64,000 nucleotides of DNA from Chryseosolibacter histidinae (GTDB taxonomy: Bacteria; Bacteroidota; Bacteroidia; Cytophagales; Cyclobacteriaceae). Shown piece after piece: positions 46,342-55,540 of this stretch (the first letter of the stretch is position 1; each line of letters opens with the position of its first letter). Below the pieces are notes generated by a model. It saw only the letters and a program-made list of their open reading frames with translations. It did no database searches and had not been told where the DNA came from. The stretch covers positions 310,001 to 374,000 of the forward strand of contig NZ_JAHESF010000001.1 in NCBI RefSeq assembly GCF_018598225.1, in the 5' to 3' direction. The position numbers and the translations under genes were made by a program.

Positions 46342-47678
46342 AAGCGCGGATTATTATATTGATATTTCCCGAGCGGGGTGCCCTGAATGCCAGTTTTATG
46401 CTGGCAAGACAGCTGGCCATCGAAGGATTTGACATTACTTATTTAACCAATTCCTTTTTTGTGGAGCATGTCCGGGCGCAGGGCTTTCATTGTGAGCTGT
46501 TTGATCTGACTCCTTTTTATGACGGGCTTCGCATGCGGGTTCGCAATGGCGCAGGGAAAACTTCCCGCGTCTTCAGGATGCTGGCGATGCTGCGCATATT
46601 TTTAAAAAGGAATGACTTGTTGGAAGAATACCTTGAAAAGAACCTGCAGGTTTTTTTCACAAAGCCGGTGGACCTGGTTTTGCTGGATCCGATCCTGATG
46701 AACTGTTGTATTCCGTTCATCAAACGTCAGATCCCGGTCATACACCTGAACACCACTTTTGCGTACCGGATGAACAGCGTGTGCTATCCGGTTTTTTCGA
46801 AGCGGGTTTCGCCGGGAAACAAAAGCTTGCGTGCCTGGTTCACCATTGTCACGACGTGGGTTTTGCTGTGGATCAGGATCGTTGTCAAAGATCTGAACTG
46901 GCATCGGCAGCACGGCCTGGTTCCTACAAGAACGGTGAATACGGCGCGCCGAAAGATCAGGCGGTATGGGCACCGTTACGTTTGGGGAGAATATGGATAT
47001 CGCCTGGCTTGTCCGGAACTTATTCTGGCGCCGCGGCAGATCGATTTCAGGATCGTTGCAGACGAAGACCGTCGTTGCTATGCAGGAGCCAGCATCTTAA
47101 AAAACAGAAGTGACGGCGATTGTTCGTTGAGTTTTTCGGGGCTGCCTTTGTTGTACTGCTCGCTGGGTACGTACGGACATTTTTGTAAAGCGCAGGTGCG
47201 TTTGGTGCTTGCTGTTGTTGATATGATGCGGCGCTTGCCGGAATGGGAAGCAGTGATACATATGAAGGAGGGTCTTATCGGGTCTGATTTCAAAGCACCG
47301 TCAAATGTCAGGGTGCTTTCGCATGTTCCGCAGCTGGAAGTGCTGAAGCGGGCAAGCGCTGCCATCACGCATGCAGGTTGCAGCTCGTTGAAAGAGTGCA
47401 TTATCACAGGCACGCCCATGATCGTGGTGCCCTGGAATAACGACGGCTTTGGCAACAGTGCGCGGGTGTTGTATCACTCATTGGGTGTTCGGCTGGATAT
47501 TGAAACCGTTTCGCCAGACGTGCTGCGTCAGGCATTGCTGCACGTTACAACGGATACCGGCATTCAATCGGCGGTCAGGGCGATGCAACAGGTCTTTCTG
47601 GATCAGGAAGACTGCAGGCATGGGGTTGATTTTATCAGTAATTTTTTTGAAAAGCGCATACTGAAGCAAACGGGATGA
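46338..47678 (+). CDS. UGT/MGT-like glycosyltransferase (GT1 type)
   Basis: 446 residues from the TTG at 46338, which overlaps the upstream stop as TTGA; an earlier TTG at 46296 is possible. The N-terminal RIIILIFPERGALNASFMLARQL and C-terminal ITHAGCSSLKECIITGTPMIVVPWNNDGFGNSARV match the donor-binding region of macrolide/UDP-glycosyltransferases, with the HAGxxS core present. It would attach a sugar to a small molecule. The operon overlap suggests that it glycosylates the cluster product or an intermediate. Confidence 0.85.
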   Translation: MKARIIILIFPERGALNASFMLARQLAIEGFDITYLTNSFFVEHVRAQGFHCELFDLTPFYDGLRMRVRNGAGKTSRVFRMLAMLRIFLKRNDLLEEYLEKNLQVFFTKPVDLVLLDPILMNCCIPFIKRQIPVIHLNTTFAYRMNSVCYPVFSKRVSPGNKSLRAWFTIVTTWVLLWIRIVVKDLNWHRQHGLVPTRTVNTARRKIRRYGHRYVWGEYGYRLACPELILAPRQIDFRIVADEDRRCYAGASILKNRSDGDCSLSFSGLPLLYCSLGTYGHFCKAQVRLVLAVVDMMRRLPEWEAVIHMKEGLIGSDFKAPSNVRVLSHVPQLEVLKRASAAITHAGCSSLKECIITGTPMIVVPWNNDGFGNSARVLYHSLGVRLDIETVSPDVLRQALLHVTTDTGIQSAVRAMQQVFLDQEDCRHGVDFISNFFEKRILKQTG

Positions 47679-49144
47679 AAGAAGTCGAGTATACACGCAC
47701 CCTGGGGCAGCCTACTGTTTTTTGGCGTGACACCCCTTCGAATGGGCTCCGGCTGAGTAGTCTGGACATGGCTATGTATTTCAGGCGCGGAACGCCACGG
47801 TTCAGCTATTCGTTCTTCGATGGTGTCCGCGTATTGCCGCCGGGCCATCGGCTTACAATAAATGATCGGTTGCAAAGTTTCGATCGCGTATGGACCCCCG
47901 TGGACGGCCAGCGCTGGTCAGGAGTGAAGCAGGAAGAAATTGCCAGGCAGATCAGAGAGACGTTGACCGCGTCAGTAACGGGTTTGGCGGCAGGGCATAA
48001 ACGGATCGGCTTGTTCCTTTCCGGAGGGCTAGATTCGACCATTTTGGCTTCGTTGCTGAAACAGACCGGAGCGGAGATCATCTGTTATGTGTGCCAATTC
48101 CCTGACTTTCCGGTGACGGACGAAACACACTATGCACGAATGGCTGCCGACAGGTATGGCCTTCAGTTGAAAGTAGTGAAGATCAACCGGGAGACTTTTG
48201 CAGCATTGCTAAAAAAGATCCTGTCGGTAAAAGACAGGCCGTTGACATGCTGGAGCGCCATTCCGCAGCTGGCGGTCTCGCAGCAGGCAGCAGAAGATCA
48301 ATGTGATATTCTGTTCTCAGGCGTAGGAAGTGACGAGCTGTTTACCGGTTATTCGCTGATGGGGCACAAGTACAAGGCCTTTCTGGAATATGAGCGCCAC
48401 AACGGCGAGGGCAGTGCATGGGAAGTATTGCTCGGGCCCGCTTCTCCGGCGCGCAGTGAGATCCTGTTCATGGGAAATGCAACACCGTTTTCCTATGAGC
48501 TGATCCAGGAGCTGATGGAGAGTCCTCCGGAGCGATCATTTTTTGAAGAAGATGTCGTGGAATTTTACCGGTCCCTTCATCAGCGTCACCCGGAGGCAGA
48601 CATAGCCTCGCTGATGTCGGCGTGGGAGGCAGAGCTCCGGACGTCGGAGATGTTGTATCCCGACTACCTTACGGCCGAACGTATTACGGGAATGAGAGTG
48701 GTGTACCCGTTTTATACAACGAAGATGGTGAGCGCTTTTAATAATATTCCGCTCGATCTCAGGTTTAAATTTTCACATGAAGGGATGCTGCGTCATTTTC
48801 CGAAGGTTTACCAGGGCATCGATAAATACATCCTTCGGCTGGCATTTGAAGACGTGCTGCCCGTTGATATTCAGGCGCGTGCGCGGATGGCCTTTTCAGC
48901 ACCGTTTGCGTGGTGGCTTCAGGAGGCGGATTACCGGGGGGGTATCGAGCACGAAGTGGTACATCATCCGGTTTGGAAGCAGATCGGCGTGCGGCAGGAG
49001 ACATTAAAGAAACTTTTCTCCGGGGTCGACCAACCAACCCTGCTGAACCAGTGGCAGCGCCCGTTCCAGTTGTGGTTGTTGTATATGGTTTGCCAATGGG
49101 CTGATAAGAAAGAATTTCCAATGATAAAGATTTATGGCACATAA
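47675..49144 (+). CDS. Asparagine-synthetase-like amide/cyclisation enzyme lacking the glutaminase cysteine
   Basis: 489 residues. The synthetase domain has SGGLDS (116-121), the PP-loop, so it should adenylate a carboxylate. The N-terminal part keeps a piece of the Ntn fold (RVLPPGHRLTINDR) but lacks the catalytic Cys2: the protein starts MKEVEYTRT. It therefore cannot take ammonia from glutamine itself. Such degenerate proteins include beta-lactam synthetases and lasso-peptide cyclases, which use an internal or other amine. It overlaps the upstream gene by 4 bases. Confidence 0.87.
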   Translation: MKEVEYTRTLGQPTVFWRDTPSNGLRLSSLDMAMYFRRGTPRFSYSFFDGVRVLPPGHRLTINDRLQSFDRVWTPVDGQRWSGVKQEEIARQIRETLTASVTGLAAGHKRIGLFLSGGLDSTILASLLKQTGAEIICYVCQFPDFPVTDETHYARMAADRYGLQLKVVKINRETFAALLKKILSVKDRPLTCWSAIPQLAVSQQAAEDQCDILFSGVGSDELFTGYSLMGHKYKAFLEYERHNGEGSAWEVLLGPASPARSEILFMGNATPFSYELIQELMESPPERSFFEEDVVEFYRSLHQRHPEADIASLMSAWEAELRTSEMLYPDYLTAERITGMRVVYPFYTTKMVSAFNNIPLDLRFKFSHEGMLRHFPKVYQGIDKYILRLAFEDVLPVDIQARARMAFSAPFAWWLQEADYRGGIEHEVVHHPVWKQIGVRQETLKKLFSGVDQPTLLNQWQRPFQLWLLYMVCQWADKKEFPMIKIYGT

Positions 49145-50216
49145 GCTTTGTATCATTTATGGCGGACAATCGTCTGAGCATAAAGACTCCGTAGAGTCAT
49201 TTGATAACCTTTACAATGTGATCCGGGAGAACCATGCCACGCTTGACTACACGCTGGCACATGTTATATACATCGGTCTTAACAACACCGCTTACCTTCA
49301 TGAGGTCGATTTTCGGCGGGAGTCAACCGCGTATAGGGAGGGTGTAATAAAAGCTGATCTGTTCGATACGTTGGTGGAACTGAAGCAGGAGGGATGTTTT
49401 CTCTTCTCTACCCTTTTCAGTCAGAACGGGGAAGATGGCCGCATGCAGGGTGCAGTAAAGCTTATCGGCTTGCAAAGTAATCTCGGCGAGCCGCTGCCAT
49501 CGAGCCTGTGTCTCAGCAAATATCACCTGAACCGGTATCTGATGGGTACCGCCCGGGATTTCTACATTCCCAAAACCTTGCGTATAGCATCCCGCACAGA
49601 CTTCGATGCCGCCTTGCCAGTGTTTATGAACGATGTGGTTGTGGTTAAGCCAAACGCATTGGGAAGCAGCATCCTCACGGAGAAGCTCACATTAAAGGGC
49701 AACGAGGATACGGCCTGGACGATCATCGAAAAAATTCTTGTCCACGACTCCCATGCCCTCATGCAGGAGTATATTGAAGGAGAGGAGTATACCTGTGGCG
49801 TGCTCGAGCAGCAAGGCAAGGTTTCGGTGCTGGCGATCGGCAAAGTAAATACAACCCGGAAGTTTTTCGGATTCCCGGAAAAAAATGATGCTGCATTGAA
49901 TTGGAAGGAGATCATTCCACACCCTTATGAGCCTGTTTTGCAACAACTGGCCACAGGCGTGGTGCAATTATTCCTTGATCTGAATTTAACCAATATTGCC
50001 CGTTTCGATTTTATCGTACGGAATGGCAGGATCTATTTCCTGGAGTGCAACCAGTTCCCTTCGTTGCATCGCTACAGCTTCTTCATGCTGATGTTGAAGG
50101 AATGGAAACTAACTATTGCGGACGTTGTTGGGATCATTATGAAAAACGAAGCGTATAGAAAAGTAGTTGATCCGGTGTTCCGGGGATATGATGTTCTCAG
50201 GGCTCCGGAGGCATAG
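49134..50216 (+). CDS. D-Ala-D-Ala-ligase-like ATP-grasp enzyme
   Basis: 360 residues. The start LCIIYGGQSSEHKDSV is the ligase opening, VVVVKPNALGSS and LMQEYIEGEEYTCGVL are ATP-grasp core elements, and ARFDFIV..YFLECNQFPSL supplies the metal/phosphate residues (D, E, N). It joins two amino acids or an amino acid and an amine. Sequence does not say that D-alanine is used, and divergent members in clusters make other pseudo-dipeptides. It overlaps the upstream gene by 11 bases. Confidence 0.88.
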   Translation: MAHKLCIIYGGQSSEHKDSVESFDNLYNVIRENHATLDYTLAHVIYIGLNNTAYLHEVDFRRESTAYREGVIKADLFDTLVELKQEGCFLFSTLFSQNGEDGRMQGAVKLIGLQSNLGEPLPSSLCLSKYHLNRYLMGTARDFYIPKTLRIASRTDFDAALPVFMNDVVVVKPNALGSSILTEKLTLKGNEDTAWTIIEKILVHDSHALMQEYIEGEEYTCGVLEQQGKVSVLAIGKVNTTRKFFGFPEKNDAALNWKEIIPHPYEPVLQQLATGVVQLFLDLNLTNIARFDFIVRNGRIYFLECNQFPSLHRYSFFMLMLKEWKLTIADVVGIIMKNEAYRKVVDPVFRGYDVLRAPEA

Positions 50217-50246
50217 AAATTTATCGGCTCGTTAAGCGCAATGTGA

Positions 50247-51185
50247 ATGGACATGACAGATAAAGAAATATCGAAAATCGTTCTAACGCGGTTTGGCAGC
50301 AGAAGCAACGTCAGGGGATTTCTCGCCATCGCCACCGACTATAGTGTTATCGCGATAACGATCGTGGCCAGCGAATGGATCAGGGTATCGTGTCCCTCAT
50401 GGCTATTCTATAGCGCTTATAGCGCAGCCTGTTTAATACTTGCTTCGCGGTACAGGGGCCTTGAAATTCTGGTTCATGAAGCCTCGCACAATAACGTATT
50501 CGGTACACGTAGCTTAAATCGCAAACTACAATTCCTGTTTGCCTATCCCGTTTTTTTGCATGTGCAAAGTTATGTTGGTATTCACATGGCACACCATCAG
50601 CAGATCGGTGATTTCGACAATGACCCGGATATTCTTATCTATAAAAAATGGGGCCTTGACAAGCTGCCGGAGAATAAGATCTGGGTGCTTTACGTGAGGC
50701 CGCTGATCCTGTTCTTTACCCTGGACTACTTCAGAAGCACGTTTGCAAACTACTGGCGAATAAAGGCTGACCGGCTGTCGAAAGTGATCTATTGGGCGGC
50801 AGTGCTTGCTGTTCTTTATTATCTCGACGCCTGGAGCATTGTCTTCGTATACTATGTAATTCCTTTTTTCATTTTGTTGCCTATACTGCGGTTCCACGCA
50901 CGCGCCAATGAGCACACTGCCGTGGATTTCAATTTCGCCCATAAAAGCGCCCGCAACAACCTGGGTTTTTTTCAAACCTATATTCTTCACCCGCACGGCG
51001 ATGGCTATCATCAGATCCATCACCTGTATCCGTCTGTGCCGTTTTACAACCTGCCGAAAGTTCATCGGTTCCTCCTGGACAACAACCGGGAGTACATCGA
51101 TTCATATAATTTTATTCACTCCCTCCGGTTGATGGAGGCGGGATGTAAAGAACCTTTGATAAAGCAACCCAAAACAAGCTGGTGA
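50247..51185 (+). CDS. Membrane fatty-acid desaturase/hydroxylase-family protein
   Basis: 312 residues with several hydrophobic helices and the three histidine boxes of the integral-membrane di-iron family: HEASH (HxxxH), HMAHHQ and HQIHHLYP. The spacing is as in fatty-acid desaturases and carotenoid/sphingolipid hydroxylases. It would insert a double bond or hydroxyl. In this cluster the substrate may be an amino-acid or acyl intermediate and not a phospholipid, but that is inference. It stands 30 bases after the ATP-grasp gene. Confidence 0.86.
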   Translation: MDMTDKEISKIVLTRFGSRSNVRGFLAIATDYSVIAITIVASEWIRVSCPSWLFYSAYSAACLILASRYRGLEILVHEASHNNVFGTRSLNRKLQFLFAYPVFLHVQSYVGIHMAHHQQIGDFDNDPDILIYKKWGLDKLPENKIWVLYVRPLILFFTLDYFRSTFANYWRIKADRLSKVIYWAAVLAVLYYLDAWSIVFVYYVIPFFILLPILRFHARANEHTAVDFNFAHKSARNNLGFFQTYILHPHGDGYHQIHHLYPSVPFYNLPKVHRFLLDNNREYIDSYNFIHSLRLMEAGCKEPLIKQPKTSW

Positions 51186-51910
51186 TGGAATACCCGATCG
51201 TTAACGGCCTTGATTTTAATGTATTCAATTCTCCGGAAGAGTCTATTTACTATTCTCATTGCCTTCGGTATCTCGTGTTCGACCGGTTGAATGCAGCGCA
51301 AAATGTGGTGGAATTCGGATCGGGCGATGGTGTCCCCGTTGTGAGCGCTATAAAAAAATCGAATTTCCAGGGGCTCGTCACGGGCTTTGAAGTGAACCCG
51401 GTGGCGAGTGAAAAAGCGCGGGACCTGATCGCCGCCTGCGGGCTACAGGACCGGTATGAGGTCATCCACGGATCTTTTTTTGATGAAGCCAGCTTTCGCA
51501 GCGAAGATATTTTGATCTCCGATCCTCCATTCCTTCCCGCAAAGACCAATCGTATCATGGACCCTCTGCTCTGGGGCGGTAACGACGGAAGCGATATTTA
51601 TTTAAGGCTTATTGAACGGGGATATGATACGTTGATGCTCATGATCGCCAGCTATTCCAATCCGCTGAAGATTCTGTCGGCAGCATTTGACTCGGAATAC
51701 GTGGTGCAGGATTTCCTGGTGTCGCCTATGACGATAGGGGAATATAGCAGAGAGAAACCTGTTTGGGAACGGCTGATGGAAATGAAGCATGCAGGTGAAG
51801 CATTTTATTCATCAACGCATTTCCTGCTGGCGGGTGTTGTGCTGGGCAGGAACCCTGCGCGTGCTTCCATGGCAGAAGCGCTGACGAATGTATTAACCGC
51901 TATACGCTGA
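51185..51910 (+). CDS. Class I SAM-dependent methyltransferase (HemK/RsmC-like)
   Basis: 241 residues from the ATG at 51185, overlapping the upstream stop; a GTG one codon earlier is equally possible. NVVEFGSGDGVPVVSA is motif I and ISDPPFLPA is an NPPY-like motif IV, typical of N-methyltransferases acting on planar or amide nitrogen. Because the family includes ribosomal and release-factor methyltransferases, the substrate could be macromolecular; position in the operon favours a small molecule. It abuts the next gene with 1 base between. Confidence 0.82.
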   Translation: MEYPIVNGLDFNVFNSPEESIYYSHCLRYLVFDRLNAAQNVVEFGSGDGVPVVSAIKKSNFQGLVTGFEVNPVASEKARDLIAACGLQDRYEVIHGSFFDEASFRSEDILISDPPFLPAKTNRIMDPLLWGGNDGSDIYLRLIERGYDTLMLMIASYSNPLKILSAAFDSEYVVQDFLVSPMTIGEYSREKPVWERLMEMKHAGEAFYSSTHFLLAGVVLGRNPARASMAEALTNVLTAIR

Positions 51911-51911
51911 T

Positions 51912-52943
51912 ATGACAAAAGCATGCGACATATTGATCCTGGGAACAGGAAGCCTTGCGCAGGAACTGGTGGAAGCACTTTCCATGACAACCCATTGTCG
52001 TTTTGGAATATGCGTTGCGGGCAGGGATGGTGAGAAGGCTTCGATGCTGGCGCTCATTGGAAACAGCCGGGCCAGAATGGCGGGCTCAGAAACTGTCTTC
52101 AGTGCTTCGTCGGTGAAATGGAATGATGAGGGGCTTGCTGCATTGCTTCTACAGCAGACGCCGAAGATCATCGTTCACCTGTCATCGCTGCAGTCGCCCT
52201 GGCAGTTGTCGGTAAAATCGGAGTGGTCGTTGTTGGTGAAGAAATTTGGTTTTGGAATTACGGCACCGCTTCAAATGCACTTGCTACTGAAGCTGGCCCG
52301 GGTTGTTAAGAAGGAATTTCCAAAAACCGTTATTCTCAATGGCTGTTATCCCGACGTCTGCAATGCCCTGTTAGCAATGACTGGTTTCGAGGTATTGAGC
52401 GGCGTGGGCAACGTGGCGATACTGGAGGCCGTGTTGCGACAGTGTTACCAACTGAATGGCGATGATTCAATAGACATTATCGGGCACCATTATCACGTTG
52501 GCCAGCTCATCTCGCGGCGCGTAAGCGATCCGTTGGCATACCCACAGGTGTTGATCAACGGGAAAAAAGTTGACGGGCTTCCTGAAAAGTTGTCCCACGT
52601 TCGGCTTCCCTCCGATGCTTCGCTCAACAGCATTACAGCCCTGACCATGGTCCCGCTGCTGCATTGCCTGGCAACCAATAAAGAAGGCAATTTCAATTTG
52701 CCAGGCCCGCTTGGCTTGCCAGGTGGGTACCCGGTGCTGATCAGGGGGGGACGCGCAGAGCTGTTGTTACCGGATGGCTGGACGTTTCAGAAAGCGCTCC
52801 GTCGCAATATTGCGCTGAGCTCGCGGGAGGGGATAGCGTGGACCAACAATTCGATTTTCCTGGATGCCCGCGTAATACGGTACCTGAAAAAAAATCACTC
52901 CAGGCTCGAGGTTTTTAATACACTGGATTTTCTGGCAGCATGA
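51912..52943 (+). CDS. Putative NAD(P)-binding dehydrogenase-like protein (saccharopine-dehydrogenase type)
   Basis: 343 residues. ILILGTGSLAQELVEAL is a GxGxxA-like dinucleotide-binding loop at the N-terminus. The middle (IIVHLSSLQSPW) resembles saccharopine-dehydrogenase/lysine-dehydrogenase Rossmann proteins, but the C-terminal catalytic region is not recognisable to me. It may be an oxidoreductase acting on an amino-acid intermediate. It begins 1 base after the methyltransferase, so translation is coupled. Confidence 0.65.
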   Translation: MTKACDILILGTGSLAQELVEALSMTTHCRFGICVAGRDGEKASMLALIGNSRARMAGSETVFSASSVKWNDEGLAALLLQQTPKIIVHLSSLQSPWQLSVKSEWSLLVKKFGFGITAPLQMHLLLKLARVVKKEFPKTVILNGCYPDVCNALLAMTGFEVLSGVGNVAILEAVLRQCYQLNGDDSIDIIGHHYHVGQLISRRVSDPLAYPQVLINGKKVDGLPEKLSHVRLPSDASLNSITALTMVPLLHCLATNKEGNFNLPGPLGLPGGYPVLIRGGRAELLLPDGWTFQKALRRNIALSSREGIAWTNNSIFLDARVIRYLKKNHSRLEVFNTLDFLAA

Positions 52944-52966
52944 TCAACAAATAAATTTTTTAGCCT

Positions 52967-53785
52967 ATGACGACAAATGCAGAAGAAGTAGCAGAGATCC
53001 GCGATATAATTGTCGACTCCCTCGTCCGGTGCGGTGGCGGTCATTTTGGAGGCGCGCTGAGCGTGACGGATATTCTCTGGGTTTTGTATAAACGGATCCT
53101 TCGTCTTGACCGGTCAGCCTTTGATCGACATGACCGTATTATACTATCAAAGGGCCACGCATGCATCGCGCAATATGCCATTCTTGCCAAGCTGGGATAT
53201 TTTGACCTGGAGGAGCTGGAACGGTACGCGCAATTCAACTCGCTGCTTGAAGGACATCCTGACATGCTGAAAACGCCGGGCATTGACTTCTCTTCCGGAT
53301 CACTAGGGCAGGGGTTGTCAATCGGCCTCGGCATGGCGATGGGGTTGGCAAAAGCCAGGCGTGATGTGTGGGTGATCATGGGCGACGGAGAATGCCAGGA
53401 GGGCCAGGTGTGGGAGGCGGTGCAGCTGGCAGAACGATACAAGCGGGGAAACTTAAAAGCCGTTGTTGACTACAATAAATACCAGGAGTACGGATGGTTT
53501 TTTGATCCCGAGTGCAACAAAGAGCCCGTTGAAAAGCTGGGGCGGAAATTCGAGTCCTTTGGCTGGAAGGTATGGGATGTAGACGGTCATGATCACCTGC
53601 AGCTGCAAGATACTTTTAAGATGGTTGCCGAATATCAGGAAGGCCCGTGTGTTGTACTGGCCCACACCATCAAAGGAAAAGGATACGCATTGATAGAACG
53701 TGACCCGATCCGGTTTCATTGCGGCGAGCTGTCGGAAGAAGAACAACGTGGGATCACAGCGCAGAAAATACCGGTTAAATTATAA
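52967..53785 (+). CDS. Transketolase, N-terminal (TPP-binding) subunit
   Basis: 272 residues. SKGHACIAQYAIL, DFSSGSLGQGLSIGLGMA and GDGECQEGQVWEA (the GDG-motif for TPP diphosphate/Mg) define the first half of transketolase. The second half is a separate gene immediately downstream. Split transketolases are common in archaea and some antibiotic clusters, where they move two-carbon ketol units to unusual acceptors. It is likely to give a deoxy- or amino-sugar precursor here. Confidence 0.92.
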   Translation: MTTNAEEVAEIRDIIVDSLVRCGGGHFGGALSVTDILWVLYKRILRLDRSAFDRHDRIILSKGHACIAQYAILAKLGYFDLEELERYAQFNSLLEGHPDMLKTPGIDFSSGSLGQGLSIGLGMAMGLAKARRDVWVIMGDGECQEGQVWEAVQLAERYKRGNLKAVVDYNKYQEYGWFFDPECNKEPVEKLGRKFESFGWKVWDVDGHDHLQLQDTFKMVAEYQEGPCVVLAHTIKGKGYALIERDPIRFHCGELSEEEQRGITAQKIPVKL

Positions 53786-53787
53786 AC

Positions 53788-54696
53788 ATGGTTACGATGG
53801 AAAAAATGGGAATGCATTGCGGCCGAATGCTTGCCGCGCACATGAAGAACGATGAGAAGATCTATGTACTGGATGGCGACCTCGCAGACTCCAACGGTGC
53901 CATTTGTGTTCATCAACAACATCCCGAACGGTTCATCATGGCCGGTATTGCCGAACAGTCAATGGTTTCTGTGGCCGCCGGTATGGCATCGGTGCAATTG
54001 AAGCCATGGGTCTTTTCATTCGCGGCTTTTTTGTGCTACCGGGCTTACGACCAGATCAGGATCGGCCTGTCGCAGGCAAAGATGAATGTAAAACTGGTGG
54101 GCTCTCATGCAGGCGGTTTTACAGGACGCAACGGCCAGACACATGCTGCCATCAATGACATTGCCGTGATGGCGTCATTGCCCAATATTCATATCTGGTC
54201 GCCGGCTTGTAAAGGGGACCTGGCCTACGCCATGGATCGAATGCTGAAAGATGAGCATCCCACATATTTGCGACTGCCGCGGGAGCCTTTGGGTGACTTG
54301 CCTTCTGAGCCTAAGGAGTGGTATTGGTTGAAACCGGCCCGGCGCGTTACACTGGTAGCCACGGGGTTATCTGTTCACATTGCACTGCAGGTGCACAAGC
54401 TTCTTTCAAAAATGAATATGGAAGTAGGCGTGATCAATGTCAACAAGATCGTGCCCCTGCCTGAAAGTTTGCTTCATTCCATCAACGCCTTGTGCACGGA
54501 GATAATCGTGATCGAAGACCATTACCAGGTAGGAGGGCTGGCCAGCATGTTATCGATCCACCGTTTATCCTGCAGAATTCATGCAAAAGGATGGGGTATG
54601 AATTTTACAGGGCAATCGGGCGATTATGAGGAGATCCTCCATCACTATGATCTCAACCCACACCGCATTTGTCAGGAAGTATTAACGCTCAATTAA
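53788..54696 (+). CDS. Transketolase, C-terminal (pyrimidine-binding) subunit
   Basis: 302 residues. IYVLDGDLADSNG and GIAEQSMVSVAAGMA (the Glu that activates the TPP aminopyrimidine) are clear, followed by the transketolase C-terminal fold with VIVIEDHYQVGG. It begins 2 bases after the N-terminal subunit, so both chains will be made in equal amounts. The pair makes one functional heteromeric enzyme. Confidence 0.92.
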   Translation: MVTMEKMGMHCGRMLAAHMKNDEKIYVLDGDLADSNGAICVHQQHPERFIMAGIAEQSMVSVAAGMASVQLKPWVFSFAAFLCYRAYDQIRIGLSQAKMNVKLVGSHAGGFTGRNGQTHAAINDIAVMASLPNIHIWSPACKGDLAYAMDRMLKDEHPTYLRLPREPLGDLPSEPKEWYWLKPARRVTLVATGLSVHIALQVHKLLSKMNMEVGVINVNKIVPLPESLLHSINALCTEIIVIEDHYQVGGLASMLSIHRLSCRIHAKGWGMNFTGQSGDYEEILHHYDLNPHRICQEVLTLN

Positions 54697-54703
54697 GAAT
54701 ACT

Positions 54704-55522
54704 ATGCTATCGATTATCGTCACTTGGAAAAACAGAAAGGAGTTGCGTCATGCCATGGACTCATTTGAAAAAACCGCTCGATTTTTTAACGGAGAGCTGA
54801 TCCTGGTCAATTTCGACGGAGATGAGGAACTGCTGGATGAGCAGATCGAAAACCATCAGGACTTTTACCGGGTCGTTAAAGTTTCGGGGCAGACCCATTT
54901 TCATAAAACCCTGGCCGCCAACCTGGGGGCGTCATTTGCAAAGAACGATATGCTCTTCTTTTGTGACTGCGATATTATTCTGAACCCCGCTGAATTGCAG
55001 GTGTTGTATGACTCGATCCGGAATAACGACAATGCGTTCGGCACATTGTCTGGTGTTACTGAAACGCAGATAAATTCGCTGGGCGGCAAGCATGTTGTTA
55101 ATTTTGGATATGAGTTACGGATCCGTACCGCGAATGGAAGAATTTTGAAGATCGTAGATCAGGAAGAAGATGCGAACAACGGTTACCGGAATGCACCAGG
55201 TCTGTTGATGGTCAGGAAAGAACATTTTTATGCCGTGAATGGCTACAACTCAGAGCTGATCGGTTGGGGATGGGAAGACCAGGATATGATCGGGCGTTTG
55301 ACACTCGGCGCCGGCCTTACCCGCATTACCCTGGGGCATGCCCAGCACATTTCACACGACGACGTTTCGCGCACCGGTCAGTACCCGGAAAAGAACCGCT
55401 GGCTGAGCCGTGATAAGATGTTCAGGCAGGCCTTGAGCAATTATGATGAGGGCAGGTTCGAAGGCTCGTACACAGCCGATATTCAGCGAATGAAATATTC
55501 CCTTGTATACGCGGGAGATTAA
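54704..55522 (+). CDS. Glycosyltransferase, galactosyltransferase-like
   Basis: 272 residues. LSIIVTWKNRKELRHAM opens a GT2 fold, FFCDCDIILNP is the DxD site, and LIGWGWEDQDMIGRL is the Glyco_transf_7C signature. It begins 7 bases after the transketolase gene. It is followed at 18 bases by a DUF6734-like gene; a DUF6734-like gene also occurs at 20134, near another glycosyltransferase. The acceptor is unknown. Confidence 0.83.
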   Translation: MLSIIVTWKNRKELRHAMDSFEKTARFFNGELILVNFDGDEELLDEQIENHQDFYRVVKVSGQTHFHKTLAANLGASFAKNDMLFFCDCDIILNPAELQVLYDSIRNNDNAFGTLSGVTETQINSLGGKHVVNFGYELRIRTANGRILKIVDQEEDANNGYRNAPGLLMVRKEHFYAVNGYNSELIGWGWEDQDMIGRLTLGAGLTRITLGHAQHISHDDVSRTGQYPEKNRWLSRDKMFRQALSNYDEGRFEGSYTADIQRMKYSLVYAGD

Positions 55523-55540
55523 AAAAGGCTAACAGTAACG

